From PR03 sp964353555 (GTDB taxonomy: Bacteria > Myxococcota_A > UBA9160 > PR03), in the NCBI GenBank assembly GCA_964353555.1, contig CAYGWM010000007.1, positions 1 to 64,000 of the forward strand: a stretch of 64,000 nucleotides of DNA, read 5' to 3'. Every line of letters begins with the position of its first letter. Position 1 is the first letter of the stretch. Positions 17,604 through 27,000 of the stretch are shown here, in pieces. Below the pieces are notes generated by a model. That model worked only from the letters and a program-made list of their open reading frames with translations. It did not search any database and had not been told where the DNA came from. Made by a program: the position numbers and the translations under genes.

Positions 17604-18779
17604 TTGATCTACCTCGACCACCACGCCACGACGCCCACCGATCCGCGGGTGCTCGAGGCGATGCTGCGGTACTTCGATCGCGAGTTCGGCAACGCGGCGA
17701 GCCGCACGCATGCGTTCGGCTGGCGCGCAGAAGCCGCAGTCGACGTCGCGCGGGAGGCGATCGCCCGCGCGATCGGCGCCAGCGACCCGCGCGAGATCGT
17801 CTTCACGAGTGGCGCGACCGAGAGCAACAACCTCGCGCTGCTCGGCATTGCGCGCGCGGGACGGTCGCGCGGCGATCACGTCGTCACGCTGGCTACCGAG
17901 CACAGCTCCGTGCTCGAACCCTGCGAACAGCTCGTACGCGAGGGCTTCGAGGGGACGATCGTGGCGGTGGATCGCGACGGCCGCGTCGAGCCGGACGCGG
18001 TGGCCGCCGCCATCACGCCGCGCACGCTGCTGGTCTCGGCCGGGTGGGCGAACGGCGAGATCGGCACGTTGCAACCGATCGCGGCGATCGCGCGTGCGTG
18101 CCACGAGCGCGGTGTGTTGCTGCACAGCGACGCCGCACAAGCGCTCGGCAAGGTGCCCGTACACGTCGATGCGGGCATCGACCTGCTCTCGCTGACGGCG
18201 CACAAGCTGTACGGGCCGAAGGGCATTGGCGCGCTGTGGGTTCGCCCCGGCCGGCCGCGTGTGCGCATCGAGCCGCTGCTCTTCGGCGGCGGGCACGAGA
18301 ACGGACTGCGACCGGGTACGCTGCCGGTGCCGCTGATCGTGGGCTTCGGGCGCGCCGTCGAGATCGCGGTTGCCGAGCGCGAGGTCGAAGCTGCGCGGCT
18401 GCTCGCGCTGCGCGAACGCATGCTGGCGCGGCTGCAGGGCGCGCTGTCGGGCGTCACGCTGAACGGACACCCGAGCGCGCGTCTGCCCGGGAATCTGAAC
18501 CTCGGCTTCGAGGGCATCGACGCCGATGCGCTGGTGGCGTCGCTGCGCGACGTCGCGCTCTCGACGGGATCGGCGTGCTCATCGGCGCGGCCCGAGCCGA
18601 GTCACGTGCTCGTGGCGCTCGGTATGCCCGATGCGATGGTGCGTGCGTCGATCCGCATCGGCCTTGGCCGCACGACCACGACCGAGCAGGTCGACGTCGC
18701 GGCGGAAGCCATCATCGCTGCGGTTCGATCGCTGCGCGCGGCGCGTTCCGGCGCTGTTCGGGCCGCGTCTCGCGCGTAG
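17604..18779 (+). CDS. iscS: Cysteine desulfurase (IscS/NifS family)
   Basis: PLP enzyme that takes sulfur from cysteine for Fe-S clusters and other thio-cofactors. Start TTG gives MIYLDHHATTPTDPRVLEAM. Seen: FTSGATESNNLAL, TEHSSVLEP, LHSDAAQALGKVPV, PLP lysine in LSLTAHKLYGPKGIGALWV and the mobile catalytic-Cys loop STGSACSSARPEPSHVL. 391 residues. The SACSSA loop length fits group I (IscS-like). The same start also appears at 17449 because of the unmerged contig overlap. Confidence 0.93.
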   Translation: MIYLDHHATTPTDPRVLEAMLRYFDREFGNAASRTHAFGWRAEAAVDVAREAIARAIGASDPREIVFTSGATESNNLALLGIARAGRSRGDHVVTLATEHSSVLEPCEQLVREGFEGTIVAVDRDGRVEPDAVAAAITPRTLLVSAGWANGEIGTLQPIAAIARACHERGVLLHSDAAQALGKVPVHVDAGIDLLSLTAHKLYGPKGIGALWVRPGRPRVRIEPLLFGGGHENGLRPGTLPVPLIVGFGRAVEIAVAEREVEAARLLALRERMLARLQGALSGVTLNGHPSARLPGNLNLGFEGIDADALVASLRDVALSTGSACSSARPEPSHVLVALGMPDAMVRASIRIGLGRTTTTEQVDVAAEAIIAAVRSLRAARSGAVRAASRA

Positions 18780-18857
18780 CCGCAGGCGCGACCCGCCGCT
18801 AATCTCCGGCGCCTTCCGAGCCGATCCGAACCCGTATCGCCGCAGAGGACTCCGAAC

Positions 18858-19469
18858 GTGGCAGAGCAGCGCGCAACCAACATTACCTGGCATCAGCAGC
18901 AGGTCACCCGCGAAGATCGCGAGCGGTTGCTGGGCCAGAAGGGCGTCACCGTGTGGCTGACGGGGCTCTCGGGCTCCGGCAAGTCGACGATCGCGGTGGC
19001 CGCCGAAGAGGCGCTGGTCTCACGCGGGCGGCTCGCCTACGTGCTCGACGGCGACAACATTCGCCACGGCCTCAACAAGAATCTCGGCTTCTCGCCCGAG
19101 GACCGCACCGAGAACATCCGCCGTATCGGCGAAGTCGCGAAGCTGTTCACCGATGCGGGGCTCATCGTGTTCACCTCGTTCATCTCGCCGTACCGGGCCG
19201 ACCGTGATCTGGTGCGTTCGATCCACGACGCTGGCCGCTTCATCGAAGTGCACGTGAACGCGAGCGTCGATACCTGCGAGTCGCGCGACGTGAAGGGCCT
19301 TTACAAGAAGGCACGCGCCGGCGAGATCAAGGAGTTCACCGGAATCTCGGCGCCCTACGAAGCACCGCTGACTCCCGAATTGGCGATCGACACCAACGGC
19401 GAGCCCGTCGAGAAGAGTGTCGAGCAGCTCGTCACTTTCCTCACGGCGAAGGGCTACCTCGGCTCGTGA
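18858..19469 (+). CDS. cysC: Adenylylsulfate (APS) kinase
   Basis: Phosphorylates APS to PAPS in sulfate activation. Start GTG 18858 with AGAGGA upstream. The 203-residue product has P-loop GLSGSGKST (about 34-42), DGDNIRHGLNKNLGFSPEDR, RIGEVAKLF, FISPYRADRD and DVKGLYKKARAGEIKEFTGI, all diagnostic of CysC. There is no CysN next to it, and no other sulfate-assimilation gene in the window, so the PAPS could serve sulfotransfer and not assimilation. The stop overlaps the next gene by four bases. Confidence 0.93.
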   Translation: MAEQRATNITWHQQQVTREDRERLLGQKGVTVWLTGLSGSGKSTIAVAAEEALVSRGRLAYVLDGDNIRHGLNKNLGFSPEDRTENIRRIGEVAKLFTDAGLIVFTSFISPYRADRDLVRSIHDAGRFIEVHVNASVDTCESRDVKGLYKKARAGEIKEFTGISAPYEAPLTPELAIDTNGEPVEKSVEQLVTFLTAKGYLGS

Positions 19470-21241
19470 GTCCCTGGCTGCGCCGGCTCGGGCTCGCGCC
19501 ACTGGCCTTGGCCGCCAGCCTGTCGCTCGCTTGCGCGCAGCTCCCGCATCCGAAATGGCCGACGATCTGGGGCGCCGCGCCTGCGCAGGCTGATCAACCG
19601 GGCTCGCCGCCCGAGTACGACTTCCTGGTCGCGCGCCAGTTCGAACTCGACGGCCAGATCGACGAAGCGCTCGCCGCCTACCAGCGCGCGCTCGCGAAGG
19701 ATCCGGATTCCCAGTTCCTGCACCGCGCAACGGCCGAATTGCTGGCGCGCAACGGGCGCGTCGAAGATGCGCTTCCGTACGCCGAGCGCGCGCAGCAGCT
19801 CGAGCCCGACGACGAAGACCTGCGGCTCTTCCTCGGCACGCTCTACCGGATCCGGAAGGACAGCGCGTCGGCGGAGCGGATGCTGCGCAAGGACGACGGC
19901 ACTCCGCTCGGTCCCGACGCCGCGCTACTCCTCTACGGTCTCTACTCCGACACCGATCGGCTCGACACCGCGATGGACGTGGCGAAGTGGATGGTACGCA
20001 CCGACCCGAAGAACCTGCGCTCGCACTTCGCGCTGGCGCGGGTGTACGAGCGCATGGAGCGCCCGGCTGATGCCGAACGCGCGCTGCGCGCAGGCCTCAA
20101 GCACAACCCGGGTAGTCTCGCGGTCTACGCCGGACTTGCGCGCGGGCGACGGCAGCGTGGCGACCGCGCGGGCGAGGTCGAGATCTATCGCGAAGTGCTG
20201 CGTCGTCGTCCGAATCATCACGCCACGCTCGTCGCACTCAGCGACACGCTGATCGACATGCAGCGCCTCGACGAGGCGCGTCGCACGCTCGAGATCGTCG
20301 AGAAGAAGCACCCCGACGATCTGCGCTCGATCGTGCGGCTCGGCTACCTCGATCTCGAGCAGAAGCGTTTTCCGGCCGCCGAGGCGCGCTTCCAGCGCGT
20401 GCTCGCGAGCAACCCCGAGCAGGCCGAGGTCCACTACTTCCTCGGCACCGCGCGGCGTCAGGCGAACAACCTCGATGGCGCGATCGAGGAGTACCAGCGC
20501 GTCCCGGCCGATCACGAGCGCTATCTCGACGCGCGGCTCCAACTCGCCGCGATCTACGAGCGCCGACACGACTACACCCGCGCGCTCGGCGAAGCCGAGG
20601 CCGTCCGGCAGCGCTTCCCGTCCCGACAGATCGACCTCTACGTCGCGAGCCTGCGCGCGAAGACAGGCGACTTCGATGGCGCCGTCGCGTTCCTGCAGAC
20701 GCTGCTCGCGGCGTCGCCCGGCGACGAGGAGGTGCTCTACAACCTCGGTGTGCTGCACGGCGAGGCGAACCGCCAGGACGACGCGATCAGATACATGGAG
20801 CAGGTGCTCGCGAAGAACCCCGAGCACGCCGGCGCGCTGAACTACGTCGGCTACTCGCTGGCGGAGCGCGGGCAGGATCTCGACAAGGCCGAGCAGATGG
20901 TGCGCGCTGCACTCCAGCAGCGGCCCGACGACGGCTACATCGTCGACAGTCTCGGTTGGGTCTACTACGTGCGCGCGCGCCAGTTGCTGCAGGCTGGCCA
21001 GACGACCGCCGGACATGCCGCGCTCGACCGCTCCGTGAAGGAGTTGGAACGTGCAGCGGTGTTGACCGGCGGGGATCCCGTCATCTCCGAGCACCTGGGC
21101 GATGCGCACCTGCTGCGATCCGATCGCAAGCGTGCGCTTCGGCACTACGAGGAAGCCGCTTCCCGCGAACCGCGCCAGGGCGAGCAGCCGCATCTACTCG
21201 AGAAGGTCGAGCGGCTGCGGAAGGAGCTGGGCTCGAAGTGA
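19466..21241 (+). CDS. Exported tetratricopeptide-repeat protein
   Basis: Start GTG 19466 inside the cysC stop. The signal peptide MSPWLRRLGLAPLALAASLS ends near LSLACAQL, where a Cys follows a near-lipobox, so it may be a lipoprotein. The remaining 560 residues are at least ten TPR units (for example EALAAYQRALAKDPDS, AEARFQRVLASNPEQAEVHY and NLGVLHGEANRQDDAIRYME), probably a scaffold in the periplasm. It overlaps the LolB-like gene downstream; TPR lipoproteins paired with LolB occur in proteobacteria. Specific partner unknown. Confidence 0.85.
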   Translation: MSPWLRRLGLAPLALAASLSLACAQLPHPKWPTIWGAAPAQADQPGSPPEYDFLVARQFELDGQIDEALAAYQRALAKDPDSQFLHRATAELLARNGRVEDALPYAERAQQLEPDDEDLRLFLGTLYRIRKDSASAERMLRKDDGTPLGPDAALLLYGLYSDTDRLDTAMDVAKWMVRTDPKNLRSHFALARVYERMERPADAERALRAGLKHNPGSLAVYAGLARGRRQRGDRAGEVEIYREVLRRRPNHHATLVALSDTLIDMQRLDEARRTLEIVEKKHPDDLRSIVRLGYLDLEQKRFPAAEARFQRVLASNPEQAEVHYFLGTARRQANNLDGAIEEYQRVPADHERYLDARLQLAAIYERRHDYTRALGEAEAVRQRFPSRQIDLYVASLRAKTGDFDGAVAFLQTLLAASPGDEEVLYNLGVLHGEANRQDDAIRYMEQVLAKNPEHAGALNYVGYSLAERGQDLDKAEQMVRAALQQRPDDGYIVDSLGWVYYVRARQLLQAGQTTAGHAALDRSVKELERAAVLTGGDPVISEHLGDAHLLRSDRKRALRHYEEAASREPRQGEQPHLLEKVERLRKELGSK

Positions 21242-22023
21242 GCCCGGCGCGTCGCGCGCTTCCCCGTTCCATCGCTGCTTCCGGACTCGCGCTTGCGCTC
21301 GCCTGCGCGACGTCGCGCGTGCCGGCGCCGTCGCCGCTTCCGGCGAGCGACCCGCGTCCCGCCGCGCTGCTGGAATCGATCACGCGCGACGCGGCTACGC
21401 GTCGATCGTTGCGCGGTGTCGCGCGACTCGCGGTCGATGCGCCGGCCGGGTCCGGCCGCGCCACGCAGATCCTCGTGCTCGAACGTCCGGCGTACTTGCG
21501 CGTCGAGGTGTTGGGACTGCTCGACCAGACGCTCGCAGTGCTCGTCACCGATGGCGCGCGCTACCGGCTGGTGCGCAGCCAGGATCGTTCGGTCGCGGCC
21601 GGCCCCGTCTACGACGCCGTGCTGAGGGATGTGGCCGGCCTTTCCGTGACGCCCGAACAGGCGGTCGGCGTACTGCTCGGCGCGCCGTTCGCGGCCGACG
21701 CGCGTCTCGAGCGCGCGGCGCTGTTGCCGGGAAACGCGGTGCGCCTCGAGTTGCGTCGCGATGGCGCGCCGCTACGCGAACAGCTCGATTGCGACGCGGC
21801 GGGCAATCTGCAGCGCTGGGCGCTGCTGGGCGCCGACGGCGACGTGATGCTGGAAGCGTTCTACCGTGATCGCCGACCGCTGGGCTCCGTCGCGTTTGCG
21901 TACGAAGTCGAGCTGCGCGATCCACGAGCGGATGCTTCCGTGCGCGTCGCGTGGTCTCGCGTCGAGCTGAATCCCGTGCTGCCACCGGAACTCTTCGCGG
22001 TGCCGGCGGAAGCCGCGCCTTGA
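21238..22023 (+). CDS. LolB/DUF4292-like outer-membrane lipoprotein
   Basis: Start GTG 21238 overlaps the TPR stop. The signal sequence ends ALALACATS, a probable lipoprotein cleavage site. The mature part has RRSLRGVARLAVDAPAGSGR, TQILVLERPAYLRVEVLGLL, VLVTDGARYRLV and GVLLGAPF, resembling the LolA/LolB half-barrel that carries lipoproteins to the outer membrane. About 261 residues. E. coli lolB sits next to ispE, which is not present here. The function is inferred from fold-like strand pattern, so it is tentative. Confidence 0.65.
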   Translation: MSPARRALPRSIAASGLALALACATSRVPAPSPLPASDPRPAALLESITRDAATRRSLRGVARLAVDAPAGSGRATQILVLERPAYLRVEVLGLLDQTLAVLVTDGARYRLVRSQDRSVAAGPVYDAVLRDVAGLSVTPEQAVGVLLGAPFAADARLERAALLPGNAVRLELRRDGAPLREQLDCDAAGNLQRWALLGADGDVMLEAFYRDRRPLGSVAFAYEVELRDPRADASVRVAWSRVELNPVLPPELFAVPAEAAP

Positions 22024-24038
22024 GCGGCGCACTGCGCGCCGCCGCGCTCGCCGCGTGCGTCGCCTTTGGGGTTGCTTGCACCAACGACCCATACCCGTCC
22101 GCCGATGCCCGCGCACGGGTGCTCTACGTGCCTTACGCCGAAGCGCCGAAGACGCTCGATCCGCAGGTTGCGTACTCGGTCTACGACCACGACGTGATCT
22201 CGAACGTCTACGAGACGCCGCTCGAGTATCACTACCTGAAGCGCCCCTACGAACTGATTCCAGGCCTCGTCACCGCCGTGCCCGAAGCGCGCGCGGTCGG
22301 CGACGGGCGGATCGCGTACACCTTCCAGTTGCGGCGCGGTGTGCGCTTCGCGAGCGACCCCTGCTTCGCGGTCGGCGAAGCCGGCCGCACGCAGCGCGAA
22401 CTGGTCGCGTCCGATCTCGTCTTCGCGCTGCAGCGCATCGCCGACCCGAAAGTCGGCAGCCCCGTGCTGGTGACCTTCTCGAAAATCGTCGGCCTCACCG
22501 AGTTCGGCAAGCGCTTGGCAAAGCTGCGCGAGGAAGACCCGAGCTTCACGGCGCTGCGCATCGATCAGCAATACGAGCGCGCCGGCCCGATCGAGGGACT
22601 GCGAGCCAGCGGTGACGACACGCTGGAGATCACGCTCGACGCACCGTATCCGCAGATCCTGTACTGGTTTGCGATGCCGTTCACGGCGCCGGTGCCGTGG
22701 GAAGCGGTCGTCTACTACGACGGCGAGGGCGGTCGCGATCTGTTCGCCGAACACGCGGTCGGCACCGGTCCGTTCCGGATCGCCCGCTATCAGAAGCGCA
22801 GCCGGATCGTGCTCGAACGCAATCCCGACTGGTACGGCGCGCAGCATCCCGAGTGGCGCGCGCCTGCCGCGACCTATCCGAGCGAGGGCAGCTCGGGCGA
22901 CTCCGAAAAGAGTCTTCTCGAACCCGACCTGGTGGGGCGCGCGTTGCCGTTCGTCGATCGCGTCGAGATGCGTCTCGAGAAGGAAGCGATTCCCGTCTTC
23001 ACGAAGTTCCTACAGGGCTACTACGACCGCTCGCGGATTCCGAAGGAGAGCTTCGACAAGGCCGCGTCGGGCGGCGCGCTCTCGCCGGAGATGGCGTCGC
23101 TCGGCATCCAGCTCGAGCGAACCGTGACGCTCGGCACCTACTACATCGGCTTCAACATGGTCGATCCGGTGGTAGGAAGCGCAGGGGGAGAGCGCAGTCG
23201 CAAGTTGCGGCAGGCGATGAGTCTGGCGATCGACGCGGACGAGTTCCTGCGCGTGTTCCTCAACGGGCGCGGCGTTCCCGCACAGTCGCCGCTCCCGCCG
23301 GGGCTCTTCGGTTACGAGGACGACTATCGCAACCCCTTTCGCAAAGTCGATCTCGAGCGCGCGCGCAGCCTACTCGCCGAGGCCGGCTATGCGAACGGCG
23401 TCGATCCTGCGACCGGCCGCGCGCTGCGCATCTCGTTCGACACCGGCGACACTTCCGTGCAGGCGGGGCTCCGCTACCAGTTTCTGGTCGAATCGTGGCG
23501 ACGCCTCGGGCTCGATGTCGAGATCGCCGCGACCAGCTACAACCAGTTCCAGGACAAGGTGCGGCGCGGTGCGCACCAGCTCTATTTCTGGGGCTGGGTG
23601 GCGGACTACCCCGATCCCGAGAACTTCCTGTTCCTGCTCTTTGGCGCGATGGGACAGACAGCGAGCGGCGGACCCAACTCGTCGAACTTCGCCGACCCGC
23701 GCTACGACGCGCTCTTCGATGCGATGAAGGACCGGCCCAACGATGGGGCGCGACTCGAGACGATCCGCGCGATGCGCGCGTTGCTCGAAACCGAGCGCCC
23801 GTGGATCGAACTCTACCATCCCGAAGACTACGCGCTCACGCAGGGCTGGTTGCACAACGTGAAGGCGACGGGACTCACGGTGCCGGTCTGGAAGTACTAC
23901 GACGTCGACGCGGCGATGCGCGCAGAACGTCGCGTCGCGTGGAACCAGCCGGTGCGCTGGCCGGCGTTTGCGCTCGCGGGTCTCGGTGTGGCGTTGCTCG
24001 TACCGGGTGTCGCGACCTACCTGCGGGAGCGCCACTAG
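22020..24038 (+). CDS. Family 5 extracellular solute-binding lipoprotein (OppA/DppA-like)
   Basis: Start TTG 22020, inside the previous stop. A signal sequence ends in AFGVACTNDP, a lipoprotein site. The 672-residue product has the SBP_bac_5 features VLYVPYAEAPKTLDPQVAYS, VSNVYE-like SNVYETPLEY, VGTGPFRIARYQKRSRIVLE and ALSLAIDA-like QAMSLAIDADEF. It is longer than usual and, unusually, ends in a membrane helix (ALAGLGVALLVPGVATYL) before the RERH terminus, so it may be tethered at both ends. It begins the peptide-transport part of the operon. Confidence 0.88.
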   Translation: MSGALRAAALAACVAFGVACTNDPYPSADARARVLYVPYAEAPKTLDPQVAYSVYDHDVISNVYETPLEYHYLKRPYELIPGLVTAVPEARAVGDGRIAYTFQLRRGVRFASDPCFAVGEAGRTQRELVASDLVFALQRIADPKVGSPVLVTFSKIVGLTEFGKRLAKLREEDPSFTALRIDQQYERAGPIEGLRASGDDTLEITLDAPYPQILYWFAMPFTAPVPWEAVVYYDGEGGRDLFAEHAVGTGPFRIARYQKRSRIVLERNPDWYGAQHPEWRAPAATYPSEGSSGDSEKSLLEPDLVGRALPFVDRVEMRLEKEAIPVFTKFLQGYYDRSRIPKESFDKAASGGALSPEMASLGIQLERTVTLGTYYIGFNMVDPVVGSAGGERSRKLRQAMSLAIDADEFLRVFLNGRGVPAQSPLPPGLFGYEDDYRNPFRKVDLERARSLLAEAGYANGVDPATGRALRISFDTGDTSVQAGLRYQFLVESWRRLGLDVEIAATSYNQFQDKVRRGAHQLYFWGWVADYPDPENFLFLLFGAMGQTASGGPNSSNFADPRYDALFDAMKDRPNDGARLETIRAMRALLETERPWIELYHPEDYALTQGWLHNVKATGLTVPVWKYYDVDAAMRAERRVAWNQPVRWPAFALAGLGVALLVPGVATYLRERH

Positions 24039-25003
24039 TGCTCGCGTATCTGCTGCGTCGCAGCGCGTGGGGCGCCGCGACGGTGCTGGGCGTCTTGCTG
24101 TTCCTGTTCGCGCTGTTCTTCCTGTATGCGACGCCGCAAGACGTCGCGCGCCAGGCGCTCGGCGAGAAGGCGCCGCCTGAAGCGATCGCACAATGGCTGG
24201 TGAACCACGGCTACGACAAGCCCGCCGTCTGGAACCCCGAGCACCCACTCGACACGCGCCTCGCCGAACACTTCCGGCGCATGCTGCTCTTCGATTTCGG
24301 CCGCAGCGACGCCGACGATGTTCCGATCGCGCAGCGGCTGCGAGACGGCGTGGGGCCGAGCCTCAGCGTGACGGTGCCACTCTTTGCACTCGGTCTCCCG
24401 CTCGCGCTGTCGCTGGCGTTGCTGGTCGCGTTCTTCCGCGAGACCTATATCGACCGCGCTGGCGTCGTGCTCTGCGTGCTGGCGATGAGTGTCTCGGTGC
24501 TGGTCTACATTCTCGGCGGTCAGTTCCTGCTCGGGAAGCTGCTGCGCTGGTTTCCGATCTCGGGATTCGACCCGGATCCGAGCGTGCTGCTGCGCTTCCT
24601 CGCGCTACCCGTGCTGGTGGGCCTCTTCGCCCATGTCGGCGCCGACGTGCGCTTCTACCGCGCGGTGTTCCTCGAAGAGAGCGGGCGCGACTACGTGCGC
24701 ACGGCGCGTGCGAAAGGCGCTGGCGACGCCCGTGTGATGGCGCGCCATGTGCTGCCGAACGCGCTGATCCCGGTGCTGACCAACGTCGTCGTCGAGATTC
24801 CGTTCTTGTTTACCGGTTCGATCCTGCTCGAGTCGTTCTTCGGCATTCCCGGACTCGGCTCGATCACCGTCGACGCGATCCATTCCAATGATTTCGCGAC
24901 GCTGCGCGTGATGGTGTATCTCGGTGCGCTGCTCTTCATCGCCGGACAGGTGCTGACGGACGTCGCGTACACGATCGTCGATCCGCGCGTGCGGCTCGGG
25001 TAG
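24038..25003 (+). CDS. Peptide ABC transporter permease (OppB/DppB-like)
   Basis: GTG 24038 uses the last base of the previous stop codon. The 321-residue product has an N-terminal helix (LLRRSAWGAATVLGVLLFLF), a periplasmic segment, and five more helices. The EAA loop appears as DYVRTARAKGAGDARVMARH followed by VLPNALIPVLTNVVVEIPFL. LLFDFGRSDADDVPI resembles the GDFGxS segment of OppB proteins. Substrate is unknown; oligopeptide is the family default. Confidence 0.9.
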   Translation: MLAYLLRRSAWGAATVLGVLLFLFALFFLYATPQDVARQALGEKAPPEAIAQWLVNHGYDKPAVWNPEHPLDTRLAEHFRRMLLFDFGRSDADDVPIAQRLRDGVGPSLSVTVPLFALGLPLALSLALLVAFFRETYIDRAGVVLCVLAMSVSVLVYILGGQFLLGKLLRWFPISGFDPDPSVLLRFLALPVLVGLFAHVGADVRFYRAVFLEESGRDYVRTARAKGAGDARVMARHVLPNALIPVLTNVVVEIPFLFTGSILLESFFGIPGLGSITVDAIHSNDFATLRVMVYLGALLFIAGQVLTDVAYTIVDPRVRLG

Positions 25004-25006
25004 CGC

Positions 25007-26020
25007 GTGGAAGGGCACGTTCTCGGCAATGGGTTCGCAGCGGCGCTCGTCGGGCTCGCGCTCTTCGCAGCGTGGCGCGTGCGGAGCAGCGTATTCTGGA
25101 GCGAGCGTGCGGCCGAGATCGTGCGGCGGCGGCCGATCGCAACGATCGTCGTCGCGCTGTACCTGGGCGTGGCGCTGCTCGATTCGGTCGCGTGGCGCGA
25201 TGCGCAGCCGGGCGAGGCTTCCGTAGAAGCGCGCAGCCTGCTCGATCGCGGTTTTCCCGCCGATTTTCGCGAGCGCAGCTACTCGGCGCCAATGGCGGAT
25301 GTGGAGTTCTACGGCGGGCAGCCGCTCGCGCATCCGCGTCGTCATCTGCTCGGCACCGACATCCTCGGTCGCGACGTGCTGCACCTGGCACTCGGCGGCG
25401 CGCGCGTCGCGCTGCTGATCGGCGGACTCACCAGCCTGATTGCGATCCCGCTAGCGATCGCGCTCGGACTCGCCGCGGGCTATTTCGGCGGCCGCGTCGA
25501 TGACCTCGTCTTCTTCTTGCTCTCGACGCTCGCCTCGATGCCGTCGATCCTGCTGCTGGTCGCGCTGATCATGGTGCTCGGGCGCGGGCCCATCCAGGTT
25601 TGTCTGGCGCTCGCCGTGACGAGCTGGGTGAACTTCTGCCGCGTGGTGCGCGGCGAGGCGCTGAAGCTACGCGAACTCGACTACGTGCAGGCTGCGCGCG
25701 CGCTCGGCGTCTCTGAACTGCGTATTGTCTGGCGCCACGTGCTGCCGAACCTCTCGCACCTCGTCGTGATCACGTTCGTACTGACGTTCTCGCAGCTGGT
25801 GCTGTCCGAAGCGATTCTCTCGTGGCTCGGCGTGGGCATCGACGGCTCGTGGGGTCAGATGATCGACCAGGCGCGCGACGAGCTGGCGCGCGATCCGATC
25901 ATCGGGTGGAATCTCGCCGCTGCATCGTCCGCGCTCTTCGTGCTGATCCTCGCGGTGAACCGCCTGGGCGATGCCGTGCGTGACGTGCTCGACCCGCGCA
26001 CGCTGCGGGAGCCCACATGA
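25007..26020 (+). CDS. Peptide ABC transporter permease (OppC/DppC-like)
   Basis: Start GTG 25007, three bases after the partner permease. The 337-residue product contains HLLGTDILGRDVLHLALGGA, the OppC hallmark (GTDxxGRD), and the EAA loop LDYVQAARALGVSELRIVWR followed by HVLPNLSHLVVITFV. Membrane helices are at about 4-20, 45-60, 140-165, 180-205, 245-270 and 300-325. An extra N-terminal helix precedes the usual one. The stop overlaps the ATPase gene. Confidence 0.9.
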   Translation: MEGHVLGNGFAAALVGLALFAAWRVRSSVFWSERAAEIVRRRPIATIVVALYLGVALLDSVAWRDAQPGEASVEARSLLDRGFPADFRERSYSAPMADVEFYGGQPLAHPRRHLLGTDILGRDVLHLALGGARVALLIGGLTSLIAIPLAIALGLAAGYFGGRVDDLVFFLLSTLASMPSILLLVALIMVLGRGPIQVCLALAVTSWVNFCRVVRGEALKLRELDYVQAARALGVSELRIVWRHVLPNLSHLVVITFVLTFSQLVLSEAILSWLGVGIDGSWGQMIDQARDELARDPIIGWNLAAASSALFVLILAVNRLGDAVRDVLDPRTLREPT

Positions 26021-27000
26021 GCGAAGCGCTGCTGCACGTCGAGGGGCTCGTGACGTCGTTTCCCGGCGCCCGTGGTGCGCGTCTGCCAGTCGTAGACCGC
26101 GTAGACGTCACGGTCGCGCGCGGCGAGGCGGTCGCGCTGGTCGGCGAATCGGGCTGCGGCAAGTCGATGACCGCGCTGTCGATCGTCGGGCTCGTGCCGA
26201 AGCCCGGGCGGATCGACGCGGGCAGTGTACGGATGGCCGGTCGCGAATTGCGCGGGCTTCCCGTCACCGCATTGCGACGCGTGCGTGGCTCCGAGATCGC
26301 GATGATCTTCCAGGAGCCGGCGACCAGCCTGAACCCGGTGCAAACCGTCGGCGCGCAAGTGGTGGAGGCGATCACGCTGCACGAATCCGTCTCGCGCGGC
26401 GAGGCGCGGCGCCGTGTGCTCGGGCTCTTCGAGCAGGTGGGCATCCCCGATCCGCCCGCGCGCTTCGTCGCCTATCCGCACCAGCTCTCCGGGGGTCTCA
26501 AGCAGCGTGTGATGATCGCGATCGCGCTCGCGGCGCGGCCGCAGCTGCTGATCGCGGACGAACCGACGACGGCGCTCGACGTGACGATCCAGGCGCAGAT
26601 CCTGGAGTTGCTGCGCGGCCTCGCCCGCGAAACCGGCACGGCGATGCTGCTGATCACGCACGATCTAGGCGTCGTGAACGAAATCGCCGATCGCGTCGCG
26701 GTGATGTACGCGGGTCGCATCGTCGAAGAGGGCACCCGTGCGGCGGTGCTCGGCGCGCCGCGCCATCCCTACACGCAGGGGCTGCTGCGCTCGATCCCGG
26801 CGCGCGCTGCGCCGGACGAGCGGCTGGCCGAGATCCCCGGTGCCGTGCCGGCGCCGGACATGTGGCCGTCCGGCTGTCGTTTCGCAGATCGCTGTGTGCT
26901 CGTGATGGATATGTGCCGGGCGCGCGAGCCGGAGCGCACGTCGTTCGGCGCGAATGCGGCGGCGCGCTGTCACGCGGTCGTGGCGGAGGCCTCGCGATGA
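26017..27000 (+). CDS. Peptide ABC transporter ATPase (OppD/DppD-like)
   Basis: The 327-residue ATPase has Walker A GESGCGKSMT, Q-loop IFQEPATSLNPVQTVGAQVV (specific to the OppD/F class), signature LSGGLKQRVMIAIAL, Walker B LLIADEPTTALDVTIQAQI and H-loop LITHDLGVV. The C-terminal oligopeptide-transport extension PSGCRFADRCVLVMDMCR has the four-Cys-type pattern known to hold an Fe-S cluster in DppD. Overlaps both neighbours by four bases. Confidence 0.93.
   Translation: MSEALLHVEGLVTSFPGARGARLPVVDRVDVTVARGEAVALVGESGCGKSMTALSIVGLVPKPGRIDAGSVRMAGRELRGLPVTALRRVRGSEIAMIFQEPATSLNPVQTVGAQVVEAITLHESVSRGEARRRVLGLFEQVGIPDPPARFVAYPHQLSGGLKQRVMIAIALAARPQLLIADEPTTALDVTIQAQILELLRGLARETGTAMLLITHDLGVVNEIADRVAVMYAGRIVEEGTRAAVLGAPRHPYTQGLLRSIPARAAPDERLAEIPGAVPAPDMWPSGCRFADRCVLVMDMCRAREPERTSFGANAAARCHAVVAEASR

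Noticed and set aside
17449..17658. Possible attachment-site duplication or insertion at iscS
   Set aside because: The 55-base repeats flank exactly 100 N and the same length recurs at two other gaps, so it is an assembly effect.
22697..24037. Open frame continuing 5' of the OppB-like permease through the binding-protein gene
   Set aside because: The first two thirds are out-of-frame, Arg-rich sequence inside a clear family 5 binding protein; only the part from 24038 is a gene.
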